From assembly GCF_007680605.1 (NCBI RefSeq), contig NZ_VEIO01000002.1, forward strand, positions 305,804 through 369,803: a DNA stretch of 64,000 bases. Direction: 5' to 3'. The translations under genes were made by a program, and so were the position numbers. Positions within the stretch are counted from its first letter, which is position 1. The number at the start of each line of letters is the position of its first letter. Below are positions 1 through 8,552 of the stretch, piece by piece. A model generated the notes under the pieces. It was given only the letters and a program-made list of their open reading frames with translations. It did not search any database and was not told where the DNA came from. The DNA is from Paenibacillus xylanexedens (lineage in GTDB: Bacteria > Bacillota > Bacilli > Paenibacillales > Paenibacillaceae).

Positions 1-1
1 A

Positions 2-2059
2 TATCCTGTGACCTTTGTACGCACAACGAATCCGTTGATGTTAGACATGGGAACGGGAATTGATATCATTGGCGATATCCACGGTTGCTATGATGAAATG
101 ATGGAAGTTATTCAACGTCTGGGATACGTCGCTGAACAGGAAGATGGCCTGATGCGCCATCCCGAAGGACGGAAGCTCGTTTCTGTCGGGGATGTAAGCA
201 GCCGTGGACCGGAATCGTTAAAATGTTTGCTTTTCTGGCAACAACACTGTGCCGCCGGTCTTGCTTATATGGTTGACAGTAACCATGGCTGGAAAATTGC
301 ACGTTATCTGGACGGCCGTGATGTCACCTTAAGTCACGGGGATGAACGGGTGGAAGCTGAATTGCTTCAGCTTGAACAGGAGCGAGGTAGTGAAGAAGCC
401 GCAAGGGTACGGGAATTGTTGAAGCATTTTCTGCTGAATGCACCTGCTCATCTGGTGTTTACACGGAATGAGGTAAGACAAGTGGTCGTCGCCCATGCCG
501 GGATACGGGATCATTTTATCGGCAAGCAGTCGAAACGCATTCAGGATTACTGCCGCTATGGAGATGTGGAAGGAACGGATGAGAAGGGTCGGCCCGTACG
601 TAAAGACTGGTACGTGGATCATACGTCCGGTGAATGCATTGTCTGGGGGCATGATCCAAGGCCATATCCTACAGTTGTCAATGATACGGTGAATATCGAT
701 CAGGGGGTTGTGTTTGGCGGTATGCTCACCGCGTGGAGAATGCCGGAACGGGAGAGTGTTAGCGTACCGGCGAAGCAAGACTATGCCCAAGATCCAGACA
801 GTCCGTTGAAACGCTGGAATCAACAACGGTTTGCACCGCCCAACATCCGCAAGTTCAAGGACGGTTTTACCGTTCAGACGGGTTCGCGGCTGAATGTCGC
901 TGTGCAGGGAGAAGTGGCGCAGACGGCACTGGATACCTTTTCTCATTTTACGGTGCCACTGGAGGAACTCGTCTATATCCCGCCAACGATGAGTCCGCCG
1001 CCGGGTGAATGTTCGGTAGAAGGTTATATGGAGCATCCGAGAGATGCGTTCCGTTATTATCGTTCTCAGGGCGTGACCCGCATGGTAGCAGAGAAAAAAC
1101 ATATGGGCAGCCGAGCGATACTGCTTCTGTTCCGCGACGAACAGGCTGCATCGCAGCGAGTAGGCAGACCGATGTTGGGGAGCATCGTGACACGTACAGG
1201 CCGATCCTTTTTTGATCCCGAGACAGAACAGAAGGTGCTCATCAGATTACATGCGGACTTGACCGCAAGTGGTTATTTCGAACGGTATTCCACCGAATTT
1301 GTATTGCTGGATGCAGAGATTGTACCTTGGAACCTGAAAGCGCGGGAGCTTATTGCATCTCAATATGCGCATGTCGCCGAGGCAGCGCTGATGGATCGTA
1401 GCGTTGTGGTGGACAAAATTCGCGAGGCTATGAGCGCGGGCCGCCACGTTGCGGACTGGTTGCAGGAAACAGAGGTTAAACTGGCGAATGCGAAGACATT
1501 CCGGGATGTGTTCCAATATTATTGCTGGGACGTGCAGGATATTGCAGACATTCGCATTGCACCGTTTCACACACTGGCTCACAGTACGGGAACGTTCTGG
1601 GAGCGCACACAGGAGTGGCACATGCAACAAAACCGTGAACTGGCTCAGTTGTCGTCGCTGATGATGGAAACGGAGTATCGGATCATAACGGATGAGACGG
1701 ATGAGGAAGAGGTCATTCGCTGGTGGGTGAAAATGACGGCTGAGGGACATGAGGGGATCGTCATTAAACCCGAAACATTTCGGAGCTGGAATGGGAACAA
1801 AATGATGCAGCCTGCGCTCAAAGTCAGAGGACGTGCCTATCTGCATATCATCTACGGCATGGATTATTTGGCTCCTGAGCATGTATCCCGTCTTCGTAAA
1901 CGTAAAACGTCCAAAAAGGAACGGCATGCACTGCTTGAAAGTGCTCTAGGCATGGAAGGGGTTGAACGTTTCGTGCGGGGAGAATCCATAGAGCGGATTC
2001 ATGAGTGTGTGCTTGCCTCTTTATCGCTGGAATCGGAACGCGTAGACCCGCGTTTATAG
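2..2059 (+). CDS. pnkp: Polynucleotide kinase-phosphatase Pnkp, 3' part (phosphatase and ligase domains)
   Basis: This is an RNA-repair enzyme. The visible part begins with a metallophosphatase domain carrying GDIHGCYDE, GDVSSRGP and SNHG metal-site motifs in its first 95 residues. It continues into a nucleotidyltransferase (ligase) domain with the adenylation motif KKHMGSR near residue 364, EGIVIKPE near 590 and LKVRGRAYLHI after it. Known bacterial Pnkp proteins are about 850-870 residues, with an N-terminal P-loop kinase ahead of these two domains. Here about 683 residues are seen and the reading frame stays open to the left window edge, so the kinase domain and true start lie outside. In other bacteria Pnkp acts with the methyltransferase Hen1 to heal and seal cleaved tRNAs; Hen1 would be expected upstream. 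A strong terminator follows. The family call is firm. Confidence 0.9.
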   Translation, partial: YPVTFVRTTNPLMLDMGTGIDIIGDIHGCYDEMMEVIQRLGYVAEQEDGLMRHPEGRKLVSVGDVSSRGPESLKCLLFWQQHCAAGLAYMVDSNHGWKIARYLDGRDVTLSHGDERVEAELLQLEQERGSEEAARVRELLKHFLLNAPAHLVFTRNEVRQVVVAHAGIRDHFIGKQSKRIQDYCRYGDVEGTDEKGRPVRKDWYVDHTSGECIVWGHDPRPYPTVVNDTVNIDQGVVFGGMLTAWRMPERESVSVPAKQDYAQDPDSPLKRWNQQRFAPPNIRKFKDGFTVQTGSRLNVAVQGEVAQTALDTFSHFTVPLEELVYIPPTMSPPPGECSVEGYMEHPRDAFRYYRSQGVTRMVAEKKHMGSRAILLLFRDEQAASQRVGRPMLGSIVTRTGRSFFDPETEQKVLIRLHADLTASGYFERYSTEFVLLDAEIVPWNLKARELIASQYAHVAEAALMDRSVVVDKIREAMSAGRHVADWLQETEVKLANAKTFRDVFQYYCWDVQDIADIRIAPFHTLAHSTGTFWERTQEWHMQQNRELAQLSSLMMETEYRIITDETDEEEVIRWWVKMTAEGHEGIVIKPETFRSWNGNKMMQPALKVRGRAYLHIIYGMDYLAPEHVSRLRKRKTSKKERHALLESALGMEGVERFVRGESIERIHECVLASLSLESERVDPRL

Positions 2060-2159
2060 GTCTAAGAATCGAAGTGTTATTGGACACGTTGTAATATGAC
2101 ATTCTGGTCTGTGCAGATCGAGTTTATAGAGTAACATGGCTCATAGACGAGCTTGAAAA

Positions 2160-2204
2160 GGAATGTAATTGGATGATTTACCATCCTGTTACATTCCTTT
2201 TTTT
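2160..2204 (+). terminator. Terminator after pnkp
   Basis: A 9-bp stem (GGAATGTAA at 2160-2168, TTACATTCC at 2189-2197) is followed directly by a run of seven T. It closes the pnkp transcript. Confidence 0.85.
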
Positions 2205-2363
2205 GCGTTGTTCCGTTTTAACGGTACATACCGTTTGTTCTTCGCTTTCTTTCTTTGTTTGGTGAAGCCTGGTGTTGATGTTTTTGTATAAATAGCACCT
2301 TTGCATGCACCGATAGTAATGGTGAGTTTTCCAATAAAAGGACTCAGAAAGGAAGCGAAGAAA

Positions 2364-2918
2364 ATGTTTAAACGCGTAGAAAATGAATTGGAGTTTGCCA
2401 TGTTCAACGGAATATGGACAACAGTTTGGAACGAGAAAGGTTTTGAGTTTGAGTTCTCAGAGGTGTTTCTGGAAAGATATGTGGTCGTTACGGAGGAAGG
2501 TCATTATGTAGGTTCAATTGAAATCAAACCTTATGCCAGAGAGAGTTCCATGAACGAAATTGGCCCCTTTCTGGAGCACCCAGTGATTCAGGCAGAAATG
2601 GGGCACATTGCAGAGATCGATAAACTGGCTATTTTGTCCACCTTTCGGGGCCGATATGTTGCTGATTTATTATCTGCGATCGTTCATTATGCAGAGAAGC
2701 ACCAGATTAGTTATTATGCCATGTTACTAGAGCCGGTGCTGATGAGAGCCTTGCGTATCTCTTACCATGTGCCGATCCAGAAAGTCGGGGGAAGAGTATT
2801 TTATAAGGGGGAGGATGTGATTCCGTCTATTGTGAACGCTCGGGAAGTATATATGAATAAGGAACGGTTTACATGGCTCATTGATCCAAGACATAATATG
2901 ATAAAAAATTACAGATAA
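2364..2918 (+). CDS. GNAT-fold N-acyltransferase, LuxI/FeeM-like
   Basis: The product is 184 residues from ATG 2364, chosen because GGAAGCGAAG precedes it; an in-frame ATG at 2301 has no ribosome site. The central segment (EIDKLAILSTFRGRYVADLL, then about 35 residues to LEPVLMRALR) has the spacing of the GNAT acyl-carrier-binding core. It recalls LuxI/FeeM-type N-acyltransferases, in which an E-x-x-R/K-x-x-V strand is followed by a basic loop. Those families move an acyl chain from acyl carrier protein or CoA to an amine such as an amino acid. Substrate and partner are not visible: no synthase or receptor gene sits next to it. It stands alone between two terminators. The fold is moderately sure, the activity is a guess. 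Confidence 0.55.
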   Translation: MFKRVENELEFAMFNGIWTTVWNEKGFEFEFSEVFLERYVVVTEEGHYVGSIEIKPYARESSMNEIGPFLEHPVIQAEMGHIAEIDKLAILSTFRGRYVADLLSAIVHYAEKHQISYYAMLLEPVLMRALRISYHVPIQKVGGRVFYKGEDVIPSIVNAREVYMNKERFTWLIDPRHNMIKNYR

Positions 2919-3187
2919 ATTCATATAACAACATTAATTCGACAATTTATTTATTATGACTAATGTATAATCTCATTGCCGACCAGCCGTTTAATCTAAT
3001 GTTATCCTGCCTGGTAGTTAATTGAGGGTGCGGATCAGTTTAAGACCTAAGTGCTTATCTCAATATATATTTATCTTTATGATATAATAGCGAGTTGAGA
3101 GTAGGAAATTTAATTTTGGGTGCGAACGTTGTTTATGCTTAAAGAAGTATGGGGTTAAACTCTGAGAGAAATGATAGGGTGATCGGG

Positions 3188-3937
3188 ATGAGAAGACTTG
3201 AGTCTGGTATGACGGTAGACAACGAATGTTTTTCTGATATTTTCAGGTATGAACACGAAACGATAAGCGGAGCAACTATTATAAACTCTAATGTGGGTTC
3301 ACCTATATTCTGGAACTGTAACCTGCATCATCTTGTATTTGATACCTGTGATCTTACGAATGCGAGATTTTTTGCCGGTAGCACAATGGATCATTGTACA
3401 TTTATTCGAACCGACTTGCGCTCTGTTGGCATTGGCAAGGGCGAAGCCGTATTCACCCATTGTGAGTTTACCTCCTGTGATATGAGAGGCATGACTTTGG
3501 AGAATGCTGCGTTTATCGACTGTACCTTTGTTAAATGTAGATTCAATGACCGAGTTTTACAAGCTGCAAATATCGTCAATTGTTCCTTTACCGGCAAGTT
3601 GGTGGATATTACGTTTGAGGGAAATGGTAAACAGAAGCTAATCGTTGATTTAAGAAACTGTATCCTTGATGGTGTGCAGTTTGCAGGCTGTGACCTGACG
3701 CAATGTATTCCGCCGAAGTCCAAAAATCATCTGTATATGGAACAGGTATCCGTACGTGTAAAAAATGCTTTGGCGAAGCTAGACGATGACCCTAATCTAT
3801 CTGACGATGAGCGGAAAATACTGGTACGCAGTCTGCGCAAGCTTGAGCATATGGAACAATATATTTTTAACACCGCATATATGAAGAAAATATACGGTGA
3901 TGTTTTTGTTGAGCGATTTTTCAGCAGTCTGGAATGA
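3188..3937 (+). CDS. Pentapeptide-repeat beta-helix protein
   Basis: The product is 249 residues from ATG 3188, which has AGGGTGATC eight bases ahead; an in-frame ATG at 3149 also exists but its purine stretch is too close. Residues 25-180 hold irregular pentapeptide repeats of the A(D/N)LXX type (for example CDLTNARF, FIRTDLRS, CDMRGMTLENAAFIDCTF), which fold into a right-handed quadrilateral beta-helix. The last 65 residues are helical and charged (DERKILVRSLRKLEHMEQ), a cap or oligomerisation segment. Some relatives (Qnr, MfpA) mimic DNA and protect gyrase; most have no known role. There is no signal peptide or membrane segment, so it should be cytoplasmic. TATAAT at 3083-3088 may be its -10 element. 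Confidence 0.7.
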   Translation: MRRLESGMTVDNECFSDIFRYEHETISGATIINSNVGSPIFWNCNLHHLVFDTCDLTNARFFAGSTMDHCTFIRTDLRSVGIGKGEAVFTHCEFTSCDMRGMTLENAAFIDCTFVKCRFNDRVLQAANIVNCSFTGKLVDITFEGNGKQKLIVDLRNCILDGVQFAGCDLTQCIPPKSKNHLYMEQVSVRVKNALAKLDDDPNLSDDERKILVRSLRKLEHMEQYIFNTAYMKKIYGDVFVERFFSSLE

Positions 3938-3964
3938 AACGAGTTGCACAGGATGATGAAAATG

Positions 3965-3986
3965 GAGGCCTAAGGGCCTCTTTTTT
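3965..3986 (+). terminator. Terminator after pentapeptide-repeat gene
   Basis: A GAGGCC/GGCCTC stem with a short loop is followed by six T. Confidence 0.85.
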
Positions 3987-4129
3987 GTAGGAAAGATGGG
4001 ATTTTTGAATCAATTATTGAATCGGTCTAATAAACCAAAGCCCTATATCTAATCTTATTATTCTAGGTAATAATTATAGGAGGAGTTAATAGCATTGGAA
4101 TCTCACTACGTAACGAGGGGGTAACCTGC

Positions 4130-4381
4130 ATGGCGTCATTGATTTTGCTGGTGAAACAGACGGAGGACGATGAAAAGGTTATTTATCGATTCGGACCGAA
4201 TGAGCGGAAGATGGGACTCATTGAGATGAACAAGATCAAGGAAAGTGTGAAGGAACTAGAGCCTGTCCAAGTGGATGGAATCAGTCCCAGCTTTTTTTTC
4301 AATAAGGCAGCTCAGTGGCTGGTACGATGTTTGTTCAGAGAAGGCGGCAAGTTTCCAGACCGAACCACGGTTGAATCATAG
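4130..4381 (+). CDS. Hypothetical protein, 83 residues
   Basis: I do not recognise this family. The ATG at 4130 is preceded by GAGGGGG at good spacing, which supports a real gene. The sequence is soluble: a beta-like N-terminus (SLILLVKQTEDDEKVIYRFG), then ERKMGLIEMNKIKESVKELE and a C-terminal segment with aromatic and basic residues (FFFNKAAQWLVRCLFREGGKFPD). No signal peptide or membrane segment is seen. It is a single-gene unit closed by the hairpin at 4463-4502. Confidence 0.6.
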   Translation: MASLILLVKQTEDDEKVIYRFGPNERKMGLIEMNKIKESVKELEPVQVDGISPSFFFNKAAQWLVRCLFREGGKFPDRTTVES

Positions 4382-4462
4382 CCTTTCGTAAGTCTTATCA
4401 TTAGAAGGCCGAACAGACCATCGGATCGTATCAGGCGACAGCTGATTTGGCGTATCATAGAA

Positions 4463-4502
4463 GAAGTCCAAATGCAACGACTCATCGTTGCGCTTGGACT
4501 TC
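4463..4502. terminator. Bidirectional terminator between convergent genes
   Basis: An 18-bp stem with two mismatches or wobbles starts GAAGTCCAA and ends TTGGACTTC. It separates the plus-strand 83-residue gene from the minus-strand transporter gene. Confidence 0.75.
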
Positions 4503-4551
4503 TTTGTATTAGATATACATTTGATTAGGGATGTGAGATTACGTTAATGAT

Positions 4552-5472
4552 TTAGAACGTTTTGGCATACGAAATCAGTGCCGTAATCGTAATAATGTTA
4601 AGCAGCGTGGAGATCAGCACCGTCTGAGCCGCAAAATCGGGTTCGTTGTCATATTCCTCGGCGAGAATGGATGAGTTGACCCCGGTAGGCATGCCTGATG
4701 CGATAATGAGGGCCTGAGCCGCTATGCCTTCAAGCCCGAGTAGTAGCACAATGCTGATCCCGATTGCCGGGCCAATCAGCAGGCGTAAAAATGTGCTAAT
4801 ATACACATCAAGACGATATAAACGAATCGGGTATTTCACGATTTGTGCCCCGAGTGTCAGCAGTGCAACGGCAACCATACTTTGCTGTGCGTAGGTGAGT
4901 GGCATGGACAGAAAGGTAGGTAAAGGCAGCTTCCACGCTTGAAACAAAATGCCTAGCAGCAACGCATACGGTACAGGCATTTTCAGAAAACCGATAATGA
5001 CTGCACGGTAGTTCCCTTTGAGCTTCGCGCCTTGGATGGACAGAACACCATAGGTGAAGGTGAGCAAAGACTGCAAGGACATGACCAGTGCCTGAATGGA
5101 TGAGGCGAGCGGGTCACCCCGGAATACCAGTGCGTTAATCGGCAGACCGTAGTTGCCTGCGTTATCCAGCATGATACTATTGTTGAAGGCGGCTTTCATG
5201 CCTTTGTTCATACGGAACGAGCGGGCGACCACAGACCCTATAATATAGAGAATGAGTACATAGATCGCGTAAAAAAGCGTAACCGTGCCAAGCAACTCAC
5301 CGGACATATTTGAGTGATACATGCTCATAAAGACGGCTGCGGGGGTAATACAATAGAAATTGATTTTGGCAAGGGTGTACAAGTCCAGCTTGAACACCTT
5401 TTGCATCCAGGACCCGACAGCAATCAGGAGAAAGACGGGCAGGACGACTTCTAACATGATGTCTGCAATCAT
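4552..5472 (-). CDS. AEC-family transporter (auxin efflux carrier/malate permease type)
   Basis: A 306-residue inner-membrane carrier with ten predicted membrane helices in two five-helix halves, the normal size for the AEC family. Helices begin at MIADIMLEVVLPVFLLIAVG. The conserved half-end region DNAGNYGLPINALVFRG and the C-terminal SGMPTGVNSSILAEEYD match AEC proteins, which export or import organic acids and similar anions. The start was placed at 5472 because AAGGAAG sits eight bases ahead; the upstream in-frame ATG at 5493 has no such site. The cargo cannot be told from sequence, and the neighbours give no hint. Divergent from the mug gene. Confidence 0.85.
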   Translation of the reverse strand: MIADIMLEVVLPVFLLIAVGSWMQKVFKLDLYTLAKINFYCITPAAVFMSMYHSNMSGELLGTVTLFYAIYVLILYIIGSVVARSFRMNKGMKAAFNNSIMLDNAGNYGLPINALVFRGDPLASSIQALVMSLQSLLTFTYGVLSIQGAKLKGNYRAVIIGFLKMPVPYALLLGILFQAWKLPLPTFLSMPLTYAQQSMVAVALLTLGAQIVKYPIRLYRLDVYISTFLRLLIGPAIGISIVLLLGLEGIAAQALIIASGMPTGVNSSILAEEYDNEPDFAAQTVLISTLLNIITITALISYAKTF

Positions 5473-5592
5473 TGGTTCAGCTTCCTTTTTCATGAAAATT
5501 TCTGTTCTTTACGGAAAACACTTCGATCATTATATCATTTTATACACAGCTGTAAGGAGATTTGGTCAAAAAAGTTCAGGAGGTGTTACTCT

Positions 5593-6108
5593 ATGATCCC
5601 GGATCATCTGGATACTGGCTTATCGATCTTGTTTATTGGCTTCAATCCCAGCATTACGTCGGGAGAAACGGGTCATCATTATGCGTACAAAGGCAATCGC
5701 TTCTGGCGCATTCTGGAGCGTTCCGGGCTGACCCCGCGTTTATATGATACAACAGAGGACGGTGAACTATTGAAGCTGGGATATGGGTTCACCAATATCG
5801 TAGCCCGTCCAACGAAAGGCATTGAGGATATTACGAAGGAAGAGTATGCGGAGGGGCGCGAGATTTTGCGGGAAAAGCTGAAGACATACCGGCCGGATAT
5901 CGCTTGTTTTGTGGGCAAAGGTGTATACACCCAGTACAGCAAACGCTCCAAAGTCGAATGGGGATTCCAGGATGACCCGGTTGTGAAAGAAATTCAGGAG
6001 TTCGTTGCGCCTTCGTCTAGTGGACTTGTACGCATGTCGATGGATGAAATTGTGGCAATCTATGCCCAGCTTGCGGATTTTGTGGCGGGGAAGAACGGTG
6101 CAGAATAG
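5593..6108 (+). CDS. mug: Mug-type mismatch uracil-DNA glycosylase
   Basis: The 171-residue product belongs to the Mug/TDG family, which removes uracil or thymine opposite guanine and starts base-excision repair. Motif 1 is GFNPSITSG near residue 15 (GINPG in E. coli Mug); the Asn that positions the catalytic water is kept. YAYKGNRFWRIL and YGFTNIVARPT follow as in the family. Motif 2 reads APSSSGLVR near residue 140 where E. coli has NPSGLSR. The length equals that of E. coli Mug. CAGGAGG precedes the ATG. It appears to be a single gene, with a new transcription unit starting before the sigma gene. Confidence 0.88.
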   Translation: MIPDHLDTGLSILFIGFNPSITSGETGHHYAYKGNRFWRILERSGLTPRLYDTTEDGELLKLGYGFTNIVARPTKGIEDITKEEYAEGREILREKLKTYRPDIACFVGKGVYTQYSKRSKVEWGFQDDPVVKEIQEFVAPSSSGLVRMSMDEIVAIYAQLADFVAGKNGAE

Positions 6109-6204
6109 GAAAAATCGGCGTACTTCACGATGTCATTCGTGGATTTGAGTTCACCCGTTCGGCGATGGCCGGAGAGGGTGGATTCTTTTTTTTCGACGAT
6201 AAAG

Positions 6205-6231
6205 TGAGATGTTTAGGGAACAGCTTCCGTC
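6205..6231 (+). promoter_or_regulatory. Possible ECF-type autoregulatory promoter
   Basis: TGAGAT at 6205-6210 and CGTC at 6228-6231 are 17 bp apart, similar to the TGAAAC and CGTC boxes of sigma-M/W-type promoters. It lies about 50 bp before the ECF sigma gene. The -35 box matches only four of six, so this is tentative. Confidence 0.3.
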
Positions 6232-6278
6232 TATATAGTACAGAACCATGCATGGACGCTGTAGAGAAGGGGGATTAC

Positions 6279-6848
6279 ATGACACATCTGATACCAGAGG
6301 AGGAACTGATTCAGCGCATTATCGATGGGGATAAACAGCTGTTCAGCGTGCTCGTGGATCGATATAAAAATAAAGTCTACGGCATCATACGCGGAATGGG
6401 CGCAAGTCACCCGGATGCGCAGGATCTCGCACAGGACACATTTATTCGGATCTATCGATATATGCCGACCCGGAGAGAGGGGAGTAGTTTCTCGGCTTGG
6501 GTGTATACCATTGCGGTGAACATCATGAGGGATCATATGCGGAAAAAGAAACCGATGATGACCGCCGATCAGGAGATCGAATCCGTCAGTGAAGACACAC
6601 CTGAGAAACGGTTGATGCACAAGGAAATGAAGCGGGAAATCCATCGTCATCTTGAACAGTTGCCGGAAACGTACCGGCTTGTACTGCTCTTGAAATACAC
6701 CAATGAGTTGACCTATGAAGAGATCGCCACAATTACAGATATGAGTGATGCACAAGTGCGTAATGCACTGTATCGAGGGAAGAAAATGCTGAGAAAGCAA
6801 ATGGAACGTAAAGGAGGTTTATCGACCTATGAAGCCCATTTCAAGTGA
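6279..6848 (+). CDS. ECF-family RNA polymerase sigma factor
   Basis: A 189-residue sigma-70 family factor of group 4. Region 2 spans about residues 22-85 (LFSVLVDRYKNKVYGIIRGM, then AQDLAQDTFIRIYRYM for -10 recognition). Region 4 is at about 125-180 (LPETYRLVLLLKYTNELTYE, then the helix-turn-helix MSDAQVRNALYRGKKMLRKQ). The start at 6279 has AGAAGGGGGA ahead; an earlier in-frame ATG at 6165 would add an unusual Phe-rich stretch and is unlikely. The gene overlaps the next one by 20 bases, the usual arrangement for an ECF factor and its membrane anti-sigma. It probably responds to an envelope signal through that partner. Confidence 0.92.
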   Translation: MTHLIPEEELIQRIIDGDKQLFSVLVDRYKNKVYGIIRGMGASHPDAQDLAQDTFIRIYRYMPTRREGSSFSAWVYTIAVNIMRDHMRKKKPMMTADQEIESVSEDTPEKRLMHKEMKREIHRHLEQLPETYRLVLLLKYTNELTYEEIATITDMSDAQVRNALYRGKKMLRKQMERKGGLSTYEAHFK

Positions 6849-8466
6849 GCAGGATAAGAAGCAGGATCGCAAGTGGGAAGAGGAGTTGTTCCGCGAGGGG
6901 CCAGATGCGGATTTCACATTACAAGTGATGCAGAAGCTGGATCATGTGTCTATGGAAGAGCCTCATGTACAGGTACCATGGGAAAACAAAAAGTCCCATA
7001 AGAGGACGTGGATTTACCGAACAGGGATCGCTGCAGCGACTGCGGTATTGATTGCAGGAGGAGCTTGGGCTGCTTGGGATCAGACAAAGGAAAAGCCAGC
7101 TCAGCCGCCTGTAAACGCCGTAAATATTCCTCCTTTGCTCAACATTCCTGTCCCGGAAGTTCTGAGATATGCCAACTTGTCAGATGACTACAAACGGCTT
7201 CAACCGCTTGGGCTTGTCGTGAATCCGAACATTGATATCGATGATCAGGGGTACAAACTCAAGATTGAAGATGTGCTTGTAGACGGTTCCCAACTTATAC
7301 TTATGTTACAGCAAACGGCACCTGATGGCACTGGATTGTATCTTTTGAATTCCAAAGTGGAGGATATCCACATCACGGATGAAAACGGCAAGGACGTTGC
7401 TGAGCCTGCGATGGATACACGGCAAGGGAGCGGCTCTCTGAATAAGCTGGTGTTTCAGTTACATCGAGACATTCCTGATGAAATCACGGTTCGTGGAGAT
7501 TTCGGGCATTTGGATGTAGGAGACGGCTATGGCTATGATGTGAATACCAAAACCTATACGGACAAAAAGGTTTCCGTAGACTGGAGCTTCCAGTTCAAAC
7601 TGGATATGATCCAAGCCAAAGTGATGTCCAAAGAAACCCCGATGAATGCGTCCTATACAACACCGGAAGGGTTGGAACTGGCTATGACACAATTGGTGCA
7701 GACGCCAAATGGAACCCGGCTTGATCTGGAAGTGAATCTGAACGACGAGCTTCGTGCTAAAGCAGGAGAAGATTGGGCAAGGGACATGGATATTTTGTAT
7801 CATATCGAAATTAAAGACACGGGAGAGTATCGCATTTTCAACGGGGGTAGACCCAATGCACGTCAGGCCAAGTTCCGTTATCGTGATTTAAGCCAAGTGA
7901 GTTCAGGAGGTCCACTTAAGATATCGGAGACATGGGACCCGTCTTTGGTAACACTGAATGCAGACAATATTCGCTTTGTGCTGGACGGTTACACGATACC
8001 TGTGAAAGAGGGACAGACGATGGAAGTTGATCTGGATAAGGCTAGTGAGGAATCTAAGTTCTATGCGTTTGCCTCATTTAAACACCTTGGGGATCAAATG
8101 GAATTTTACCGGTTTAATTATCAGCGTGGACTGTCAGCGGATGACCAAACAAACGGTGGATCGGAAAATGAAACTTCTCTTGTGCTGGAAGGGAGCGGTT
8201 TGTTCCAAAATGAGTTTTATGGTGATCATTGGCTGGCAACAGATTCTACAGGGAAAGAGTATCCCGTTGAGATCATGGGGATTAGAAACCCGGCCAATCT
8301 GAATGAACAGTATGTTATCGATGATGTGAAGCTGATTGTTCATGGTTTTAACAAGGACAAGGGGACGAAATTGACATTAAAACGAACCGTGGTGCATCGT
8401 GATTTCCGGGATGTGAATTGGAAAGTAAACCTCGCGAGTGATGCAACTATGCCTTGGGATCAATAA
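6829..8466 (+). CDS. Membrane-bound anti-sigma factor, DUF4179-like
   Basis: A 545-residue single-pass membrane protein. The first 60 residues are cytoplasmic and charged (DADFTLQVMQKLDHVSMEEP), the part expected to hold the sigma factor. One membrane helix follows at about 62-84 (RTGIAAATAVLIAGGAWAAW). The remaining roughly 460 residues are outside the cell and beta-rich, with the DUF4179-type start (PEVLRYANLSDDYKRLQPLG). The gene overlaps the ECF sigma gene, with AAAGGAGG at the junction, so the two are co-translated and this is its regulator. What the outer domain senses is not visible. A stop and a strong bidirectional terminator follow. Confidence 0.85.
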   Translation: MKPISSEQDKKQDRKWEEELFREGPDADFTLQVMQKLDHVSMEEPHVQVPWENKKSHKRTWIYRTGIAAATAVLIAGGAWAAWDQTKEKPAQPPVNAVNIPPLLNIPVPEVLRYANLSDDYKRLQPLGLVVNPNIDIDDQGYKLKIEDVLVDGSQLILMLQQTAPDGTGLYLLNSKVEDIHITDENGKDVAEPAMDTRQGSGSLNKLVFQLHRDIPDEITVRGDFGHLDVGDGYGYDVNTKTYTDKKVSVDWSFQFKLDMIQAKVMSKETPMNASYTTPEGLELAMTQLVQTPNGTRLDLEVNLNDELRAKAGEDWARDMDILYHIEIKDTGEYRIFNGGRPNARQAKFRYRDLSQVSSGGPLKISETWDPSLVTLNADNIRFVLDGYTIPVKEGQTMEVDLDKASEESKFYAFASFKHLGDQMEFYRFNYQRGLSADDQTNGGSENETSLVLEGSGLFQNEFYGDHWLATDSTGKEYPVEIMGIRNPANLNEQYVIDDVKLIVHGFNKDKGTKLTLKRTVVHRDFRDVNWKVNLASDATMPWDQ

Positions 8467-8494
8467 ACATCTTCAATTATGAATTATAAAGAAA

Positions 8495-8532
8495 AGAGCC
8501 TTGCATCATTAATAATGCGAGGCTCTTTTTTT
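8495..8532. terminator. Bidirectional terminator
   Basis: A long stem beginning AGAGCCTTGCAT and ending ATGCGAGGCTCT is followed by eight T. It serves both the anti-sigma gene and the convergent lacI-type gene. Confidence 0.9.
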
Positions 8533-8552
8533 GACGTAGATAAACCATTAAA

